NCBI GenBank assembly: GCA_963815355.1
Contig: CAWFGJ010000013.1
Coordinates: 186,001-250,000 of the forward strand
Reading direction: 5' to 3'
Length of the DNA stretch: 64,000 bases
Source: JAPUEK01 sp963815355
GTDB lineage: Bacteria; Pseudomonadota; Alphaproteobacteria; Rhodobacterales; Rhodobacteraceae
Shown: in pieces, positions 28,896 through 37,069 of the stretch
Position numbering within the stretch: the first letter of the stretch is position 1
Layout: each line of letters opens with the position of its first letter
Position numbers and translations under genes: made by a program
Notes under the pieces: model-generated
What the model saw: only the letters and a program-made list of their open reading frames with translations
The model's database searches: none
What the model was told of the DNA's origin: nothing

Positions 28896-29017
28896 GCCCG
28901 GCGATTGAGGTGGCGCCATTCGCGCAGGTTAGTTTGGTCTTTGCTGCCAAGGCGCTGCCCCCTTTCCCCCCGGGTCGCAACTCGGTATGACCGCGCCACC
29001 TTGACCGGAGGCAGCGT

Positions 29018-29752
29018 ATGACAATGCAATCCCCGACCGCCATTGTATTAGCCAATGCGACACTTCGTTTCGGGCCTGTCGCGGCGCTGGAAGACCTGTC
29101 GTTTTCACTGACCGAACGCCGCATTGGGATCATCGGTCGCAATGGCTCAGGCAAAACCTCGCTTTTGCGTCTTGTGGCTGGTTTGGTTGCACCGTCGACC
29201 GGCACGGTTTCTGTCGCGGGTGTTGATCCGTTCCTTAAACGAAAGGCCATGCTGGGGGAGATTGGGGTCCTGTTTCAGAACCCTGATCACCAGATCCTCT
29301 TTCCCACAGCCGGCGAGGAACTGGCCTTTGGCCTGCGCCAAATGGGCCAGTCGGAAGCGCAAGCCAAGACAGCCGTTCGCCGCTTGCTGTCGGAAGAAGG
29401 CCGTGGCCATTGGGAAGCGGCCGCCACGCACACCCTAAGCCATGGCCAACGCCACTATCTGTGCCTGCTCGCCATCCTGTTGATGGCGCCGCGCACGATC
29501 CTGCTGGATGAACCCTTTGCCGGGCTTGACTTGCCTACCCAAGCGCGTCTGACCCGCAGGCTTGCCGGCTTGCCACAACGCCTTATCACGATCACCCATG
29601 ACCCATCCGCTGTCGCGACTTGTGACAGAGTAATCTGGCTAGAGTCGGGTCGCCTGCGCGGCGATGGCACTGCGGACAAGGTTCTTGCCGACTTTACCGC
29701 CGAAATGACCCGCCTGGGAGAGCACGATGCCGACACACTGCTCGCCGTTTGA
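29018..29752 (+). CDS. bioM: Biotin ECF transporter, ATPase BioM
   Basis: A 244-residue ABC ATPase of energy-coupling-factor type. Walker A is GRNGSGKTS (about residue 42), the Q-loop is FQNPDHQILFPT, typical of ECF ATPases, the signature is LSHGQRHYLCL and Walker B is ILLDEPFAGLD, followed by the ITHDPSA switch His. bioN and bioY follow directly, so this is the BioMNY biotin importer. It is a single ATPase, presumably a homodimer. Confidence 0.88.
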   Translation: MTMQSPTAIVLANATLRFGPVAALEDLSFSLTERRIGIIGRNGSGKTSLLRLVAGLVAPSTGTVSVAGVDPFLKRKAMLGEIGVLFQNPDHQILFPTAGEELAFGLRQMGQSEAQAKTAVRRLLSEEGRGHWEAAATHTLSHGQRHYLCLLAILLMAPRTILLDEPFAGLDLPTQARLTRRLAGLPQRLITITHDPSAVATCDRVIWLESGRLRGDGTADKVLADFTAEMTRLGEHDADTLLAV

Positions 29753-29782
29753 TCGCCTTGGCCGCGGATGCTGGCCTAAGCA

Positions 29783-30379
29783 ATGTTGACGCTCACCTCC
29801 CCGGTCCCGACCTGGGCGCACCGCCAACCCGCATGGGCTAAGCTCCTATGCCTGAGCGCCGGGACGGTGGTGCTGTTCGCCCTCACGACGCCGCAGTCTT
29901 TGGCAATCGCGTTCTTGGCCATTGTCGCATTGGTCGCAAGCGGAGGGCCGCTCTTTTTCCAAACCGCACTGCGAATGTTGCGCCCGCTTTGGCCCTTTGT
30001 ATTTGTGGTTGCCGTTTGGCATCTGTGGCTGGATGACGTTTCTGGCGGGGCTGTCGTGATCTTGCGGATGCTGGCCGCGGTCGCGGCCGCAAATTTCGTC
30101 ACCATGACAACCCAACTGTCCGAGATGATCAGGGTAATAGAAACCCTTGCCCGGCCCTTTGCCCGGTTGCTCCCTCCGCGCCGCCTTGCGCTTTCCATCG
30201 CGCTTGTCATCCGGTTTGTGCCTGTGATGGTGGCGCGCAGTGCGCAGATCACCGAAAGCTGGCAAGCCCGATCCGCGCGCCGTCCGAGTTGGCGGGTTTT
30301 GCTGCCAACCGCGCTGGCCGCGCTCGACGACGCTGACCACGTTGCGGAGGCCTTGCGTGCTAGGGGGGGGATCGGCTAA
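29783..30379 (+). CDS. bioN: Biotin ECF transporter, transmembrane protein BioN
   Basis: A 198-residue EcfT-family membrane protein with about four to five hydrophobic segments between residues 20 and 165. The conserved coupling motif is ARSAQITESWQARSARR near residues 152-168; EcfT proteins carry short Arg-containing motifs here that contact the ATPase. It sits between bioM and bioY with 30- and 24-base gaps. Confidence 0.85.
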   Translation: MLTLTSPVPTWAHRQPAWAKLLCLSAGTVVLFALTTPQSLAIAFLAIVALVASGGPLFFQTALRMLRPLWPFVFVVAVWHLWLDDVSGGAVVILRMLAAVAAANFVTMTTQLSEMIRVIETLARPFARLLPPRRLALSIALVIRFVPVMVARSAQITESWQARSARRPSWRVLLPTALAALDDADHVAEALRARGGIG

Positions 30380-30403
30380 CTACGCGCGCAACAGGAGAAG
30401 ACC

Positions 30404-30946
30404 ATGGAAAAATCCATCACCCACATTGCCCTTTTTGCCGCTCTGATCGCGGTCTTGGGTTTCGTGCCAAAGATCGAACTCATCTCGGGCGTGCCGATCA
30501 CGGCGCAGTCGATGGGCGTGATGCTCTGCGGGACCGTGCTTGGCGCGCGGCGCGGCGCACTGGCCGTACTACTGTTCTTGGGCCTTGTCGCTGTTGGCTT
30601 GCCGCTTTTGTCGGGCGGTCGTGGCGGGCTTGGTGTTTTCGCGTCGCCGTCTGTTGGTTTTCTGATTGGGTTCCCGATTGCTGCCTATGTGGCGGGGTTG
30701 ATTGTGGAGCGTTGGACCGTGCCAGTAGGCTATGCCGCCTTGGCAGGTGCCGCACTGGGTGGGATCGTCGTACTTTACGCCTTCGGCATCCCCGGCATGG
30801 CAATCATGCTCGACAAGTCGCTGAGCGAGGCAAGTCTGTTGGCCACGCCATTTTTGCCGGGCGATCTGATAAAGGTTGGTCTGGCCGCACTGGTCACCCG
30901 CGCCATCGCGCAAATGCGCCCCGGAGCGCTGTTGTCGCGTAGCTAA
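30404..30946 (+). CDS. bioY: Biotin transporter substrate-binding subunit BioY
   Basis: A 180-residue membrane protein with six predicted helices. Family hallmarks are ITAQSMGVMLCGTVLGARRGALAVLLFL (about 30-57) and LLSGGRGGLGVFASPSVGFLIGFP (about 66-89), which line the biotin site. An ATPFLPGDLIKVGLAALVTRAI segment near the end is also typical. BioY alone can bind biotin, and with BioMN it forms the high-affinity importer. The biotin is needed by PccA in this window. I find no BioR-type TTATnnATAA box before bioM. Confidence 0.9.
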   Translation: MEKSITHIALFAALIAVLGFVPKIELISGVPITAQSMGVMLCGTVLGARRGALAVLLFLGLVAVGLPLLSGGRGGLGVFASPSVGFLIGFPIAAYVAGLIVERWTVPVGYAALAGAALGGIVVLYAFGIPGMAIMLDKSLSEASLLATPFLPGDLIKVGLAALVTRAIAQMRPGALLSRS

Positions 30947-30966
30947 TCTTCGACATGCAACTCAGG

Positions 30967-30993
30967 CGGCCCTCTTGCGAAGCGCGAGGGCCG
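30967..30993. terminator. Bidirectional terminator between bioY and the thiolase gene
   Basis: The stem CGGCCCTC/GAGGGCCG (30967-30974 with 30986-30993) has an inner GCG/CGC pairing. It occupies the short gap between convergent stops. Confidence 0.6.
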
Positions 30994-32100
30994 TCAGACC
31001 CGGCTTGGCAGTCGTTCAACCAGCAAAGCCGTGCCGATACCACCTGCGGCGGCAATGGCCGCCAAGCCATAGCCCTGCTGTAATCCGTAAAACAACCGAA
31101 CGGCAAGAATCGCGCCCGATGCGCCGATGGGATGCCCGCGCGCCAAAGCGCCGCCGCCCGGATTGACCAAACCAGCCTGCAGTTGGGCTCCCAACTCCGC
31201 TCCGGCGACGCAGGCCATCGCTTGCACAGCATAGGCTTCCATCACTTCGGCCATCGCAATTGCTCCGGGCGCGATCCCGGCCCCCGCCAACACCGCCCGG
31301 ATGGCCGCCACTGGCGCGAGGCCCGGCTCCAACGGATTGCCTCCTATTGTCTGCCCGCCAAGGATATGCAGGCCCTTTCCGGCCCCGACCCGGTCCGACA
31401 CGACCAACACAAATGCCGCCGCGTCGGCCGCAACCGCTGCATTGGCACCCGTAATGCTGCCGACCAAAACCTTGGCCCGCGACGCAATGCCGGGCGTCAG
31501 AACCCTCGTGAACGCGTCGCGGACCACGCCTGCAACCGGCACGATCTCGGGCCTCAGGTCCGCGTTAAGCGCTTTAAGGTGGCTCCCGATCGCCCAAGCG
31601 TCCTGTTCGGCACGCCCAATACCCAAGTGAAGGGCCAAAGCTGCCGCAGCATCCGCCATATTGGGATCCCGTTCGGGCCAGGGCGTAAAAGGCGGCTGGT
31701 CGTAGGCCTCAGGTAATCCGCCCGCCGGATCAGTACGATAACGCAGCGGCCGCCGGGAATAGCTTTCCACACCCCCCGCAATCACCACCTCAGCCGCTCC
31801 ACTCTCTACCAACGCCCGCGCCAACAGCACGGCATCCAACCCGCCGGCACATTGCCGGTCGATACTTAGCCCCGCGACCCTTTCGGGCAAACCGGCGGCA
31901 AGGGCCACGAGCCGCGCAGGATTGCCCCCGGCGCCAAGCGCGTTGGCGCAGACCACTTCATCCACGCAGGAGGCCGCGATGCCTGCTTGCTCCAACAAGG
32001 CCTGAATCACAGGCGAAGCAAGGTCACCCAGCCCCAACTGCGCGAAAGCGCCCCCCCTCGGGACCACCGCCGACCGTTTTGCGGCCAAAATGATGCTCAT
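30994..32100 (-). CDS. Atypical thiolase-fold protein lacking two canonical residues
   Basis: A 368-residue thiolase-family protein. The nucleophile Cys is present in DRQCAGGLDAV (about residue 85) and the His in RGHPIGASGAIL (about 323). Two positions are altered: the NEAFA motif reads MEAYA (Asn to Met), and the C-terminal CxGG loop reads AAAGGIG, so the second catalytic Cys is Ala. A standard acetyl-CoA acetyltransferase reaction is therefore doubtful; a different acyl transfer, decarboxylative condensation or partial reaction is possible. Its start overlaps the upstream ligase stop by ATGA. A ligase, a thiolase and a biotin transporter also occur together in Bacillus yhfUTS. Confidence 0.8.
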   Translation of the reverse strand: MSIILAAKRSAVVPRGGAFAQLGLGDLASPVIQALLEQAGIAASCVDEVVCANALGAGGNPARLVALAAGLPERVAGLSIDRQCAGGLDAVLLARALVESGAAEVVIAGGVESYSRRPLRYRTDPAGGLPEAYDQPPFTPWPERDPNMADAAAALALHLGIGRAEQDAWAIGSHLKALNADLRPEIVPVAGVVRDAFTRVLTPGIASRAKVLVGSITGANAAVAADAAAFVLVVSDRVGAGKGLHILGGQTIGGNPLEPGLAPVAAIRAVLAGAGIAPGAIAMAEVMEAYAVQAMACVAGAELGAQLQAGLVNPGGGALARGHPIGASGAILAVRLFYGLQQGYGLAAIAAAGGIGTALLVERLPSRV

Positions 32101-33293
32101 GGCCCCAATTCTTCCGCCAAGGTTCGCAGATCTGTCTTTCCCGCCGCAAGCATCGGCCAATCACTCCGCCAAGACACCGATTTGGGCGCCTTAAGCGCGC
32201 CAAGGCGTGCTCTGCAGGCCGCAAGGATGGCTGGCTCACAGGACGGGTCGCCCAAAAGAACGGCGACCAGATGCACGCCACGTCTGGCATCTGGGCGGGG
32301 CAGAACGGCAGCTTGGTCCACGCCCGGCTGCGCCCTAAGAAAAGCTTCAATCTCTTCTGGAAAAACATTCTGGTCCGCCACAGTCACCATCCGCCCGGCC
32401 CGGCCAGACAAATAGAGACTGCCCCCGACCAGATGGCCCATTTCGCCCACCGAAAGCCAGTCTTTGTCCCATCGCGCATCGCCCTTGTTCTGCCCTGCAT
32501 ACCTGTCGAACAGATAGGGGCTGCGCACCCAGACTTCTCCGTTTCGGATATCTATTTCCACGCAAGGATAGGCTTCGCCCACCGATGCTGCAGCGGAGTG
32601 CGCCTGCGAAAGCGTGATGAAACTTGTTTCCGCTGCGCCATAGAATTCACGAACCTCTGCGGCGGCCAACGCCGCGCGCAGGCCCTCGTCCAACTTGGAC
32701 CCACCGACCACAACCAGCCTGACATGGCCGATACCGCCCGCGTCCACCACAGCACGTAACTGCGCCGGGGTCGCGTAAAGCACATCTATCGCCCGCGCCG
32801 TCAGCGCCTTGCTTTGGCGATCAGGGCGCATTCCGCCGAGCAGATGCACGAACGATCCAAGATGCAGCCCCTCTAATGCGCCGTAAAGTGCGAGGGATTG
32901 CTCAAGTTCTCCCAACACTGCGACCCGAGTGCCCGGCCCGAGATTGAAACCAACAGCATTTACCGAAAAACTGGCACTCCAACTGCCCATCGTGCGCACG
33001 ATCCGGCGTGGCGCACCGGAAGAACCGGATGTCAGCGTTTCAAACGCGCCCTGCCCTGCCTCTAGCTCGCCTATCCCACCGATCCGGAATGGCTGCGTCG
33101 GATGAGACAACGCCAAAGCCAATGCCCGCCCCCCCGGCCGAGGCAAAATCACCCCACCTCCATTGTTCAGAGGGGCGCCAAACTCTAGGTCAAAATACCC
33201 GTCCCACAAGCGCGCTTCAGGATGCCAGCGAAACCAGTCCACTTCCGCCCTCCGCACTTGATCCAAACGCTGCCGCGGCAAGTCATTCGTCAT
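32097..33293 (-). CDS. Short AMP-dependent acyl-CoA ligase-like protein
   Basis: A 398-residue member of the ANL adenylate-forming family, about 100 residues shorter than usual because the N-terminal subdomain is reduced. The phosphate loop is TSGSSGAPRRI (about residue 87), the A5 motif EFYGAAETSFIT, the A7-like YLSGRAGRMV, and the C-terminal Lys motif AGKTDLRTL. It should activate an organic acid to acyl-AMP and then CoA thioester; the acid is unknown. It follows aroQ by nine bases and overlaps the thiolase start, so aroQ, ligase and thiolase form one operon. Confidence 0.82.
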   Translation of the reverse strand: MTNDLPRQRLDQVRRAEVDWFRWHPEARLWDGYFDLEFGAPLNNGGGVILPRPGGRALALALSHPTQPFRIGGIGELEAGQGAFETLTSGSSGAPRRIVRTMGSWSASFSVNAVGFNLGPGTRVAVLGELEQSLALYGALEGLHLGSFVHLLGGMRPDRQSKALTARAIDVLYATPAQLRAVVDAGGIGHVRLVVVGGSKLDEGLRAALAAAEVREFYGAAETSFITLSQAHSAAASVGEAYPCVEIDIRNGEVWVRSPYLFDRYAGQNKGDARWDKDWLSVGEMGHLVGGSLYLSGRAGRMVTVADQNVFPEEIEAFLRAQPGVDQAAVLPRPDARRGVHLVAVLLGDPSCEPAILAACRARLGALKAPKSVSWRSDWPMLAAGKTDLRTLAEELGP

Positions 33294-33302
33294 CGGTGCG
33301 CC

Positions 33303-33776
33303 TTAGGGCTTATCCAAAAGGCTCCGCATCCGCCGCAGGGCCAGCAAATAGCCTTCCGTCCCAAAGCCCGCGATCACGCCTTCGGCGCGACCCGAGACGA
33401 AAGAGTGATGCCGGAATGCTTCACGCCTGTGGATGTTAGAGATGTGGACCTCAAGTACCGGCCCTTCATAGGCATTCAGCGCATCCAGAATTGCGATTGA
33501 GGTGTGGCTGTAGGCACCGGGGTTAATGATCACCCCACTTCCCTGCAAGCGCGCGTCGTGAATCCAGTCCACCAACTGCCCTTCATGGTTGGATTGCAAG
33601 CACCGCACGGCAAGCCCCAAATCCTCTGCCAGATCAGCAAGGTCAGATGCCACGTCGGCCAAGGTCTCACGCCCATAGATTTCAGGTTGCCTTAGCCCCA
33701 GAAGGTTAAGGTTAGGCCCGTTCAGGACATATATCGGCTTCAAAACGGGTTTGGCGGCGGGCGATTTGTCGGGCAC
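33303..33776 (-). CDS. aroQ: 3-Dehydroquinate dehydratase, type II
   Basis: A 157-residue type II dehydroquinase of the shikimate pathway. Motifs: NGPNLNLLGLRQPEIYG with the catalytic Tyr, SNHEGQLVDWIHDA, NPGAYSHTSIAILDAL and EVHISNIHRREAFRHHS with the general-acid His. GTG at 33776 is chosen because AAGGA lies ten bases before it; the frame also opens upstream (TTG at 33836) but that leader has no family similarity. It heads the aroQ-ligase-thiolase run. Confidence 0.92.
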   Translation of the reverse strand: MPDKSPAAKPVLKPIYVLNGPNLNLLGLRQPEIYGRETLADVASDLADLAEDLGLAVRCLQSNHEGQLVDWIHDARLQGSGVIINPGAYSHTSIAILDALNAYEGPVLEVHISNIHRREAFRHHSFVSGRAEGVIAGFGTEGYLLALRRMRSLLDKP

Positions 33777-33861
33777 GGTCGAATGGTCCTTCGCAAGGGT
33801 TAACGGAACAATAGCCGATCCGCTACGCCATAGCAAAGCACGGCGCGTGCCCTAAACAGGC

Positions 33862-33892
33862 AAAAAAAGCGCGCCCCAACATAGGGGCGCGC
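33862..33892 (-). terminator. Rho-independent terminator of metF
   Basis: A perfect 9-base stem GCGCGCCCC/GGGGCGCGC (33869-33877 with 33884-33892), followed on the minus strand by seven T residues (33862-33868), about 50 bases after the metF stop. Confidence 0.9.
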
Positions 33893-33942
33893 ACAAAGTC
33901 AGCCTTGTGGGGTGTCAGTCCTCCGGGAGACGGAGAGGCTGC

Positions 33943-34812
33943 TCAGGCGACCTTTTCCAGAGCAATTTCAGGGGCCAGTCCAAGGGCGCGCACGACCTCA
34001 CGCGTCAAGGTCGGGCGGTTGAGGGTGTAGAAATGCAGATCCTCAACCCCACCCTCCAAAAGCTTGTCGCAAAGCGCTGTGCAATGGGCCAAGGCAAGCA
34101 GATCCTCGCGACCATCCCGGCTCGCGGTAGCAAACGCCTCATCCAACCGCGGCGGAACTTTGGTGCCGCAGCGCGCAGCAAACCGCTTCGCGCCGGCCCA
34201 GCTCTGGATTGGCAGGATGCCGGGAATGATCGGTGCGGTAATGCCCTCTTTTTCGCAGACATCGCGAAACCGAAAGAACGTATCGGCGTCAAAGAAGAAC
34301 TGCGTGATAGCGCTGCTGGCACCTGCATCAATCTTGCGCTTGAGCCAGCGCGCATCTGCCAAAGGATCTGCTGCATCGGGGTGGGGCTCAGGGTAAGCGC
34401 CGACGCGGATCTTGAACTTGCCAGTCTCGGCAAGCGCTGCAACCAGTTCCACCGAATTCGCGAAACCGTCCGCTTTAGCGGTAAACCGGTCCGCGCCTTT
34501 GGGGGCATCGCCGCGCAAGGCAACGATCTCAGTAACGCCTGCTTCGGCATAGGCGGCGGCAATTTCCAAAGTCTCGGCGCGCGACGCGTCAACACAAGTC
34601 AGATGGGCGGCCACCTTAAGCCCATAGTTCCGCCCGATTGCCGCGACAGCCTCATGCGTCAACTTGCGGGTGGTTCCGCCTGCGCCGTAGGTGACAGATA
34701 CGAATTCAGGGGCCATCGGTGCCAAGGCCTGCACAGTTTCCCATAGCCGGAAAGAAGCATCCAGCGTCTGCGGCGGGAAAAACTCAAAGGAAATACGCGG
34801 GGCATTGGTCAT
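33943..34812 (-). CDS. metF: Methylenetetrahydrofolate reductase
   Basis: A 289-residue FAD enzyme that makes 5-methyl-THF for methionine synthesis. The start MTNAPRISFEFFPPQT carries the family FEFFPP motif. VSVTYGAGGTTR, ALRGDAPKG, and AITQFFFDADTFFRF follow, all in the (beta/alpha)8 barrel. The ATG at 34812 is preceded by GGAGACCATC; the longer upstream frame enters the divergent regulator's promoter. A strong terminator follows. Confidence 0.95.
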   Translation of the reverse strand: MTNAPRISFEFFPPQTLDASFRLWETVQALAPMAPEFVSVTYGAGGTTRKLTHEAVAAIGRNYGLKVAAHLTCVDASRAETLEIAAAYAEAGVTEIVALRGDAPKGADRFTAKADGFANSVELVAALAETGKFKIRVGAYPEPHPDAADPLADARWLKRKIDAGASSAITQFFFDADTFFRFRDVCEKEGITAPIIPGILPIQSWAGAKRFAARCGTKVPPRLDEAFATASRDGREDLLALAHCTALCDKLLEGGVEDLHFYTLNRPTLTREVVRALGLAPEIALEKVA

Positions 34813-34899
34813 GATGGTCTCCTGTGTTGTCCCTCTTGTCTCAGAAATGCGAATGTGAGACCAATTCATAATATTCAAGATCAACATGAGGTTCATCGC
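34813..34899. promoter_or_regulatory. metF/LysR divergent promoter region
   Basis: An 87-base AT-rich gap. It contains TTCATAATATTCA (a direct TTCA repeat, 34865-34877) and ATGAGGTTCAT (34886-34896), which resemble the TGAA/TTCA half-sites of MetR-type operators. The assignment is by position and partial similarity only. Confidence 0.35.
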
Positions 34900-35805
34900 A
34901 TGTACGTCGAGCTTCGTCACCTACGGACCATTCGGGCAATTCAGCAAGCCGGAGGCCTGGCGCGGGCAGCCGAGATGCTGAACATGACTCAATCTGCCCT
35001 TAGCCATCAGGTCGCGGGGCTAGAGGATCAGGCAGGAATGGAGCTTTTCGTACGCCGGTCCAAGCCAATGCGGCTTTCGGCAGCGGGCATTCGAATGTTG
35101 CGTGCAGCGGAGCGCATCCTGCCCGAGATCGACGCAATGGAAGAAGAGTTTCGCGCCCTGCGCTCGGGCAAAACCGGTCGCCTTCATATTGCGATAGAGT
35201 GTCACGCCTGTTTTGACTGGCTTTTCCCCGTCTTGGAGCAATTCCGGCACGCTTGGCCCGAAGTGGATGTCGACATCCGCGCCGGGCTTACTTTTGACGC
35301 TTTGCCTGCGCTGAATCGCGAGGAAGTGGATCTGGTAATCTCATCCAATCCTGTTGAATTGCCGGGGATCACCTTCAATCCGCTCTTTGACTACCATCCA
35401 ACCTTTGTGGCGTCTTCCGCGAACCCGCTGGCCGAAAAGCCCTACATCATGGCCGAGGATTTCCGCGATCAAGTCCTCATCACCTATCCGGTCACGCGCG
35501 ACAAGTTGGACGTGTTTTCCGAGTTGTTGACGCCAGCCAAAGTAGAACCTCGTGCACAGCGAACGGTGGAACTTACGGCGGTGATCCTGATGTTGGTGGG
35601 CTCTGATCGTGGCGTTGCAGTTTTGCCCGACTGGGTGCTGCGTGATGTGCAAGGCAAGGCCGATTACGTAACCCGCCCTTTGGGCCCCAAAGTCATAACG
35701 AAGCGCCTGTATGCCGCAACGCGAAGCGAAGACGTCTCTCGCCCTTTCATGGCCCATTACCTACGGCTTTGCAGGTCTGAGCCGGTGAAATTGCAGCGCG
35801 GTTAA
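34900..35805 (+). CDS. metR: LysR family regulator, MetR-like
   Basis: A 301-residue LysR-type regulator. The N-terminal winged helix-turn-helix is LRHLRTIRAIQQAGGLARAAEMLNMTQSALSHQVAGLE (residues 5-42), followed by the linker helix and an effector domain (about 92-295) with GRLHIAIECHACFDWLFP. The sequence and the divergent metF strongly suggest MetR, which responds to homocysteine and activates methionine genes. The ATG at 34900 was used because it aligns with MetR N-termini. Confidence 0.85.
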   Translation: MYVELRHLRTIRAIQQAGGLARAAEMLNMTQSALSHQVAGLEDQAGMELFVRRSKPMRLSAAGIRMLRAAERILPEIDAMEEEFRALRSGKTGRLHIAIECHACFDWLFPVLEQFRHAWPEVDVDIRAGLTFDALPALNREEVDLVISSNPVELPGITFNPLFDYHPTFVASSANPLAEKPYIMAEDFRDQVLITYPVTRDKLDVFSELLTPAKVEPRAQRTVELTAVILMLVGSDRGVAVLPDWVLRDVQGKADYVTRPLGPKVITKRLYAATRSEDVSRPFMAHYLRLCRSEPVKLQRG

Positions 35806-36225
35806 GGATGGTGCAAACCAAGCACCGTTGCAGCCACTGGGTCGGTCAGAAGTGAGTATTTGTGCCAAGATGAAATCCAATGGTCAGACGAGACGGAAGG
35901 CCCGTCTTTGATTGCGGGGTGAACTTTGGCCAGACGCTTTGCAAAAGCGCCATGCCGACAGGTTTGCAGTTCCGACTTAAGACCGCATCAATTTTTTGGG
36001 ATCCCGTATCGACCATGCGCTGTAGCGCTTCTTGAATGTTTCGGAACGTTTTTTGGAAAGCATCGCAGGACCTGAGTATTTATGCCTCCGACCAAGGGGC
36101 GACGGTGCGCGATTTCGTTGTTTTTTGCACCTTCTGGCGGAAGAGCGACCTGCGGCGCAGGGATGCCCTTTCCTTCTGTCCCGTCTGCTCCTATAGAACC
36201 GCCTTTGAACGGCAGGAGTCTCCCG
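35806..36225. other. 420-base gene-free region between metR and the IMPase-family gene
   Basis: No gene found. It contains a GGTGC/GCACC stem just after the metR stop (35810-35826), an AGACGG/CCGTCT stem (35891-35907) followed by TTGATT that may be the metR terminator, and a CGCTTT/AAAGCG hairpin with loop GCA (35935-35949). The last 40 bases hold the GGCAGGAG ribosome site of the next gene. Base composition is less GC-rich than in the flanking genes. Confidence 0.5.
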
Positions 36226-37014
36226 ATGCAAGGCAGCGCAAATCTCAACCTGATGATCAAGGCCGCGCGCCGGGCCGCGAAAGGCCTTGTGAAAGACTTC
36301 CGTGAAGTTGAAAATCTTCAGGTGTCTTCGAAAGGTCCCGGAGATTTCGTCTCCAAGGCCGATCGTGAGGCAGAACGGGTCATCAAAGAAGACCTGATGG
36401 GCGCTCGACCGACCTATGGCTGGCTGGGCGAAGAAACCGGCGAGACCGAAGGCCAGGACCCGACCCGCCGCTGGATCGTTGACCCGCTCGATGGAACAAC
36501 GAACTTTTTGCACGGCATGCCCCACTGGGCGATCTCGATTGCCCTAGAGCACAAGGGAGAAATCGTCTCGGCCGTTGTCTATGACGCGGCCAAGGATGAA
36601 CTCTATTGGGCGGAAAAAGGTTCGGGCGCGTGGATGAACGACCGTCGCTTGAGAGTCTCTGGCCGGCGGCAGATGCACGAAGCAGTCTTTGCGACGGGAG
36701 TGCCATTCGGGGCTAAGAAAACGATGCCTGCGATGGTGGGTGACCTTGCTCGCCTTATGCCCGTCTGCGCGGGGATGCGCCGCTGGGGTGCCGCCTCGCT
36801 CGATCTCGCCTACGTGGCGGCGGGGCGCTACGACGGCTATTGGGAGCGCGAACTCAATGCTTGGGACATAGCGGCAGGTCTGCTGCTTGTTAAAGAAGCC
36901 GGCGGGTTGGTGTCTGCCATTCGCGAAGGTGAAGATATACTTGCGAAAGGCTCGGTTATCTGTGGCAACGATGGGCTTTTCGAGCCGTTCCGCAAGATAA
37001 TCCGAAACGAGTAG
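36226..37014 (+). CDS. Inositol monophosphatase family protein
   Basis: A 262-residue Mg-dependent phosphatase of the IMPase/SuhB/CysQ superfamily. Metal-binding motifs are GWLGEETGE (about residue 66), DPLDGTTNFLHG (about 86-97) and WDIAAGLLLVKEAGG near the end. The substrate may be inositol phosphate, or the protein may act like SuhB on transcription complexes. ATG 36226 has a GGCAGGAG ribosome site; the longer upstream frame was not used. Confidence 0.9.
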   Translation: MQGSANLNLMIKAARRAAKGLVKDFREVENLQVSSKGPGDFVSKADREAERVIKEDLMGARPTYGWLGEETGETEGQDPTRRWIVDPLDGTTNFLHGMPHWAISIALEHKGEIVSAVVYDAAKDELYWAEKGSGAWMNDRRLRVSGRRQMHEAVFATGVPFGAKKTMPAMVGDLARLMPVCAGMRRWGAASLDLAYVAAGRYDGYWERELNAWDIAAGLLLVKEAGGLVSAIREGEDILAKGSVICGNDGLFEPFRKIIRNE

Positions 37015-37042
37015 CCCACGACCTACAGTGCCCGATTTTCAG

Positions 37043-37069
37043 ACGCGCCGCGTTTAGCGGCGTGTTTTT
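37043..37069 (+). terminator. Rho-independent terminator of the IMPase-family gene
   Basis: The stem ACGCGCCGC/GCGGCGTGT (one G-T pair), loop GTTTA, ends in a run of five T residues (37065-37069). The loop carries the stop codon of the convergent rhomboid gene. Confidence 0.75.

Noticed and set aside
28896..29017. Search for a BioR (TTATnnATAA) or similar biotin operator before bioM
   Set aside because: No matching palindrome was found here or before the ligase operon, so biotin control is not claimed from sequence.
35938..35945. A perfect TTTGCAAA in the gap after metR, similar to PccR sites
   Set aside because: It is part of a CGCTTT/AAAGCG hairpin, has no good partner at a 12- or 20-base distance and is far from any propionyl-CoA gene.
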